A DNA stretch of 64,000 bases from Carallia brachiata (taxonomy: Eukaryota > Streptophyta > Magnoliopsida > Malpighiales > Rhizophoraceae), in contig JADCRB010000016.1 of the NCBI GenBank assembly GCA_021464245.1, positions 7,478,129-7,542,128 on the forward strand. The letters are read 5' to 3'. Position 1 is the first letter of the stretch; each line of letters starts with the position of its first letter. Shown in pieces: positions 58,100 to 64,000 of the stretch. The position numbers were made by a program, and so were the translations under genes. A model generated the notes under the pieces. It made no database searches. It was not told the origin of the DNA and saw only the letters and a list, made by a program, of their open reading frames with translations.

Positions 58100-61000
58100 A
58101 TATTAAGTTGAGATTCCCTAACTTAATTTGAGGTTCACAAGAATTGCTTGGGCATGATGGGGGCCGCAGGGCTGGGGTTCACAAACAAATCCCCCTTCCC
58201 CAGTTGAGCTGAAGGCTAAAGATTAAGAAAAATAAAGTTAAGATTCCTTTGAAAACTAGTCCTAAATTGAGCAGTTGCTTATGACGAGGAATTTTTATAG
58301 TTTAGTGTGTGATCAAGTTTTGAGTGTCGTACAATCCTTTAACTTTTTGAGTGAATAATTTCTTGAAGAAACGGAAGACATATATCAATAAATTACTTAT
58401 ATGCATATTGTTGATAAAAGTATGCACACTCTACAAGAAAAAAAGAATCTAAAAGCCTACAAACTTGTGGTTAGTGTTGATATCTAATGGACTTATCAAC
58501 AATATGCATACGAAAAAATTACTTATTGATCTGCATCCTTGTGTCCACGTAATTTTTTTTTGTTCTTGAAATAGAATTAAAACCTTCGTGACTAAGAAGT
58601 CTTGACTTTAAACCACATTGCTCATACATGTTTGTGCTTTTTTGCCAAATAAGAATTAATTAGAGTTTAAGCATATGGACATAGTCAAAGATAAAAAATC
58701 ATCAAAATGAATAGAAGTGTGTGTGTGTGTGTGTGTGTGTGTTCAATTATTGCTTCGGAAATTCTTTTTTTCAACTAATTAGAAGATGCATTTTTCTATA
58801 TATTTTTTTAATAAAAAAAATGCATTCATCTAAATCCTGAGGATGTTAGTTTGAAACGCCGGTATTATTATCCCTTTCTTTTCTATCTTTGTTTGCAAGA
58901 GCATCTTTTTAAATTTATTTTCTAAGTATGTAAGCAGCTTTTATTAAGAATAAGCAGAAAGAGGTGACAAAGCTATAGTTTATAGTGCTTGCTTTGCTTT
59001 AAGGAATGGATGAGCAAGAACAAAACAAATAAAATAAGAAGTGGATAGCCAGGCTTTGAGGTAGGGGGTAATTAAAGTCTTTAAATAATTAAAGAATCTA
59101 AGAACTAGTTAGTTGAACAGCATTTCAAGTGGATTGTGGGGGAGAACTGAAAGAAAGGATCTGAACCCATATATGCGACTAAATGGGTGACTGTAAGTCC
59201 GTGACAAAGGATGTTAATTCTGCTTTGCGGGAAGGACAGAAAGATTATTCAATGTATGCAAAAGATTTCATGACATCAGATCATGATATGAAAATATGAA
59301 AATTCCTTCCAAACAGTTCGTGTGGTCCATCAACTTTCATATGCCATGATGGCTACAAAATGAGGTCAAATGTTAAAAGATTGGCTATATCCGCTAAGAA
59401 TAAAATTTTTGCACAATGTAAGAAAAGACACGTGGTGGATGTACAATGATATGATTATTGGAGTGTGAAATACGTATTGAATTTAAAATAAAAAAAATTA
59501 GATGAACCGATATTACGTGTCTCACCCATGCCCCTTCTTACATTTACAATATAGTAGAGCTCATCGATAAAAGTATGACTCTCAACAGTATTTATTCTTA
59601 TTTTGCATCTTTGAGGGTGAAAAAAAAGGCAAAAAAAACCAACCAGAGTAAACAATTTGTTCCTGAGAAAAAAAATTTCATGCGGACATTAGAGTTTCAA
59701 ATTAAACTTCAGATATTCCTAAATGTGAAATTCAATTCTGATGTAACATCAAAAGGAAAAGCCAGAAAATCTTCAATATGTTCTAAGATACTTTTGACTG
59801 GAATTTAATTTTTTTAAAAAAGATACGTGCTTTTCAAAAATTTATCTTGAAGATAATGTAAATTTGAAAAAAGATCACGAAAATATCATCGTATTCACTA
59901 GATGGGAGAATATGACACATTTCCTCATACAATTCTAACAAATGTTTTTCATAGGAAATCTATGATCATTAGTATGTAGTTGGTTAATGTGAAGGTAGGC
60001 AACCTGAATGAAACAACTCATCCGTTAAGAAACTGAAGTTGCCTATAATAATGTTGGTTTGGTACGCCTTCACTGCTTCACATTAACATTGACGACAAGG
60101 AATTATTTCAAGCAAATTACATTCTTAGTCGTTAAGGAATTTGTTCATATTATGGACTTATGGATTTGAATCCGTGTTAAGGCAGTCAATGGGACTAAAC
60201 TTACGTCTAAATCCACACAGCTATTGTTGGTGAACTTGCTAGACATGGAAGAGTATGCATTTTCACGGGTTCAATGTAGTAGTTCAACTCGTTATTCGAT
60301 ATATTCAGCGAAATCTTTTTTAGCGCATTTGTGGAGTATGATCATTACTTTCTTTCTTTTTTAGGCAAAAAAAAAAAAGTTAATATTCCACCGTTGATGT
60401 CTTTCGTTAATTTTCATATATTTTCAGATAAAAAAGTTATTTAAATGTTAAAAAAGTTGCCTTTCTCGACCAATTCTATACAAGGCATCATAGAATTTCA
60501 TTGACTATTTAGATAACTGGGATTTGGAGAGAGAAGGATGCCAAGATGATATTCGTTAATTTTTTGCTTGGAAAATAGAATGCCTCTGTATCTAAGGTTA
60601 CATGCTTTAGTAAAGAAAGTTCAACTGCGTAAATACTTGATTGACTGTGCAGTACGTAGACAAATTAATTAGAATTGATGGCCAAGAAAAAAAATTAATT
60701 AGAAGAGTTTTTTGCGTTCGGTATAAGAATATGTGACGTTAATCAATTAGAAAAAAGGTGATCACTTAAAATCGATTAGGATTAGATTATAAATAAACAG
60801 CAGGGGAGTGGGTAGGCATGCAGATAACAATGTGGCCAATCAGGTCCATTTCATTTTAGAGATAATGATAATAGGCCCACCAAAAAGAGAAAAAGTTAAT
60901 GGACTGCAGGAAGATGGACCGGTATAAATTTATTATATATTAATTTTAATTATAAATTTTATAAATTTTTACTTTTTTTTTTAAACTTATAATATATAAA

Positions 61001-63370
61001 ATTATTAACATTAATGTACAACATATTTATAAAATATATACATAAAAATTAACTCCATTCATTTCTCGATCTCTCTCAGTCCTTATGCCTTTGTCCCACC
61101 CAAATTTTCAGGTGACAGCTTTTCAAAGGCGACGTGAAAGAAGAACCAAAGAAATCCTTAATTATCATTACTGCATAGATTTTGAACGGCATCAATTCAG
61201 CTTCCGGAAAAGGTGCAATGAGTTGCATCCGTGTGGGGGCAAGTGGCAATTAAGAAGAAGTAACATCAAATTTATTAGCGAGAGTTACTTTTTACTCTTT
61301 TTTTATATAATTATTAATAAAAAATTAACATATCAATACTTTTTAATAATAAATTTGTAATAAATTTAATTTTTAATTTTTTAATAATCAATCAATACAT
61401 GTCACACATTAATGATTGTAAAAGAAAAAGTAAAAGTGACGGCAGCAAATAAAATTCATATCTTAAATTCTTAATAGCGACATAAGGATTGCTTAATGCT
61501 AATCATGATTAATGGCAAATCTTTATAATATCAGTAAGCTCGGCGTACGTGCGCATTACGTGTAACAGTGTAAAAGGGGATGACACATCAGAAAGTGACA
61601 CATTGTTTAAGCCTAAGAATTATCATAATGGTGGGGAATCAATTTAATCCACGTAATGTAAGGGAAATTATGTGGTTAATGATGCTTTCGGCATTAATTT
61701 AGTGAGTAATCTTCTGCATGTAACATAAAAAAAAAAGTGTCTCAGTGTACCATATTTCTACATTAATAAAGTTTGGAAAGAATTAAGAATATGCAGTGTT
61801 ACTTTGTTTTAGTCTTGCCGAATAATGCTCTCCCGGATGCTGGAAATTGCCTCCGATTCGCCTTTTCAAGGGGCTCTCATTCCGCTTGGTGGTAGAAGCT
61901 TTGCGGTAAACAAGGAAAAGCGTTGAGGTCTCTTTTAAAGGGTTACGAGGAGCGCTTGTTATTTTTATTTACATTTTTTAAGGATATTTTATTTATGATT
62001 TTAAAATAAATTTTATTTATTATGTTATATAAGATCATGTATAAATTATATTCATAAAAAAAGAAGAAATTAAAATAGAAATCTTTGAAACAGTAAGAGT
62101 TATAGGCAAAGACATAGGGATGGCTGTCAATTGCCACCACAATTGCAGAAAATGAAGTTGTAATTGAGGTTATTATAATCATGATAATGACTATTATTTG
62201 ACGTTTTCATAGTTTTCTCATGAAAACAAGAGTAAGATTGTGAGCCTATCCCTTAATTTGAAACTTTGATTTTGAAACTTTGATCTCTTCTAAATTGAAG
62301 CATTTTCTTGAATTACTACTCAAAAGGCTGCTAATTGATAATGAGTTAATTCTGCCAATGATTTTTCGAGAAATCAAATCATCCAAAGTATAATTTCAAT
62401 GCAAATCCAAATATAAGGTTAGCTATAAAACCTTGTCACGATGATTTAAAGAAATCAATTTGGTTCCGTAATATATTTTTGGCATTCTTCAATCCTATGT
62501 AATTTAACACAAGCCCTATAGTTTTGCAATATAAGAAGCTCCTCTAACCATCCATGATTAGCTTGTTCGTGAAAAAAGAACTTAAAATTATACGGATTAG
62601 GCATACGGTGTTTAGAAATCTCTTTTAGTTTGAATACCCTCGTTACGAAGCAGCACCTGGCAATCTTTTTCTCACTTCCTGTGAGAGTCTTGACCGAGAT
62701 AATCATACACAAATTTTCAAAAGTGTTAAAGGAAGTGTAATCTTCGAGACAAAGTAATTTGACCTACATTGATTCTAAATAATGCTTTTAGTTTATTGAA
62801 GAAAAAAAATGAAGTAGAAGAGTAGTGCACTACAATTCATTCAAAAAATATTGTAATTTTAAATTTAATAAAATATAAAATAATTATGATACTTTTTTTT
62901 TTATTTCAAACAATGAATTATAAATTCAATTCCACCGCTATTAGTTCCCGAAAACTTCTCAGACCAATTAGAACCACACAAGCAGAAGTATATAAACAAT
63001 GCCTTCTTTTTGGGGGAGGTCTGAAAAAATGCGTTAACCGCCATTTATGCGTTGACAGGCACAATTGGTCTGAGCCCATCTTCCCTGCCTGCTATAGGCC
63101 TATTAACTTACTAAACTGAAGCAAGCCCAGTTTATAAAAAGCCCATGCTCAGAAGGATTAGACCCAAAAGGCAAATGAAGAGCTTGGTGCTTAAAATCCT
63201 CTGCAGAGGGAAAGTGGAATGCAATGATCTCAGATTAAAAGTTTGTATTTCACCAATGACCAATCAGCATCTCCAGTACGTATTTCTGATGAAAGAAAAT
63301 GCACTTGAGCGAACGACAATCCTCAGAGTTTGATCGATGTTAATCAAGTTTATAACCGAACTTACGCATA
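58100..63370. other. Intergenic region between MIR172 and the SMR gene
   Basis: No gene recognised. Contains a (GT)n microsatellite at 58709-58741. Somewhat complex segments at 61080-61260, 61800-61940 and 62450-62720 hold short frames without a domain I can name, and may be fragments of old genes or transposons. Confidence 0.6.
58709..58741. repeat. (GT)n microsatellite
   Basis: About 16 GT repeats without interruption. Confidence 0.95.
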
Positions 63371-63572
63371 TTACACACAATTCTGACCCAATATATATGA
63401 GAAACCATCCACAAGATCGCAGCATATGATCCTGAATCCTGACAAGACAAAAATTGAAAACCAAAAGCAAGTCATAAGTTGCAAAATGCTGAATCTACAG
63501 TGGGGGCCTTTCTCTTCTCCTTCAAAAAAAAAGCCAACCCAAGACCGCAAATATTGAAATAAACTCAAGGGC

Positions 63573-63809
63573 TCAAGCACAAGCTTGCCGCCTTGAACCC
63601 TTAGCAAAAACCAGCTCAAGATCAGGAGGCCGGAAGAACCCATTCTTCGGTGGGTCTTTCTTCTTCCCAAATGCAAAGGATTTCCTCTTCTTAGGCGGCG
63701 GAGGGCATACCACCGGGTCCGGTATCCGGTGCTCGCCACGGGTTGGGGTGGAGGATCCCTCATTCTCCACCATCATCGTCATCACTTCATAGGATTCGTC
63801 CCTCTCCAT
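63573..63809 (-). CDS. SMR: SIAMESE-related cyclin-dependent kinase inhibitor (SMR)
   Basis: SMR proteins bind CDK-cyclin complexes, arrest mitosis and favour endoreduplication, often in stress or differentiation. This is an intact single exon of 78 residues. Residues 20-39 (STPTRGEHRIPDPVVCPPPP) are the hallmark SMR motif. A Lys-rich nuclear-localisation-like stretch follows (KKRKSFAFGKKKDPPK), then FFRPPDLELVFAKGSRRQAC with the PPDLE cyclin-contact motif near the C-terminus. The Met at 63809 is the first ATG in frame; upstream codons are open only to a TTG. Which SMR subgroup it belongs to cannot be told; the shortness and TPTRGEHRIP favour the SMR4-like group. Confidence 0.88.
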   Translation of the reverse strand: MERDESYEVMTMMVENEGSSTPTRGEHRIPDPVVCPPPPKKRKSFAFGKKKDPPKNGFFRPPDLELVFAKGSRRQACA

Positions 63810-64000
63810 CACCCAATAGCAACAAAACACCAAAAACCCCAACAAGGCCTATTCCAGGAAGGTAAAAGGTTATAAAGATTGGAACTTTTTAAGACAATCA
63901 GAGATTCAGACAGAACTTCATAGAATAAGGATTGTGTAATGTAAGGAATGTTTGGTGGGGTTTACATAATTCTTGCAAGATTTCCAACAATTGTGGTGGG
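63810..64000. promoter_or_regulatory. Leader/promoter side of the SMR gene
   Basis: Sequence immediately upstream of the SMR start, cut by the window end. No distinct element can be called. Confidence 0.4.

Noticed and set aside
62455..62712. Minus-strand frame containing VKTLTG, resembling the start of ubiquitin
   Set aside because: The match stops after six residues; the remainder bears no resemblance to ubiquitin.
1..64000. CRISPR arrays, operons, riboswitches, rRNA
   Set aside because: No regularly spaced repeats or prokaryotic organisation; the genome is a plant nuclear one with spliced genes.

Overview
The window is nuclear DNA of a flowering plant, most likely a woody eudicot. It has GT-AG introns, AT-rich intergenic DNA full of poly(A)/(TA)n tracts and small transposon remnants, and a gene set known only from plants. 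I cannot fix the species by eye. Ten loci can be supported, and almost everything between them is repeat-derived or featureless AT-rich DNA.

Layout: an LTI65/CAP160-like stress protein (34-1419, minus); a decayed LINE RNase H fragment (2641-3177); TOC75, the chloroplast outer-envelope import channel (3919-7533, minus); LUX/PCL1, the GARP factor of the circadian evening complex (11476-12561, minus); a Pumilio RNA-binding protein (15743-21248, minus); a 10-kb gene-poor stretch; an RDUF-type RING E3 ligase (31580-32728, plus); a ZIP2-like metal transporter (39582-40937, plus); a frame-broken LAC17-like laccase (42940-46498, plus); an RTFL/DEVIL small polypeptide (51198-51497, minus); a MIR172 precursor (57501-57729, minus); and a SIAMESE-related CDK inhibitor (63573-63809, minus).

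The order LUX - RDUF - ZIP2 - RTFL - MIR172 matches, from memory of Arabidopsis locus numbers, BOA - RDUF2 - ZIP2 - RTFL5 - MIR172e on chromosome 5. TOC75 - LUX - RDUF1 - RTFL4 matches the paralogous block on chromosome 3. The window therefore looks like the union of two Arabidopsis duplicate blocks, with a Pumilio gene and a laccase added. The genes do not form one pathway, but LUX and MIR172 are both involved in flowering time.

Four isolated one-base-type frame breaks sit in otherwise intact genes (TOC75 one, Pumilio two, ZIP one), three of them at or beside homopolymers. That pattern points to residual assembly error. The laccase has about ten breaks in 1.7 kb of coding sequence and is treated as a probable pseudogene. 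The most notable non-coding observations are the MIR172 hairpin, a paired evening-element and LUX-site promoter at LUX, a palindromic DRE-core cluster near 55.7 kb, a Tourist-like element carrying a purine tract of about 200 bp, and two minute retroposition scars made almost only of poly(A).
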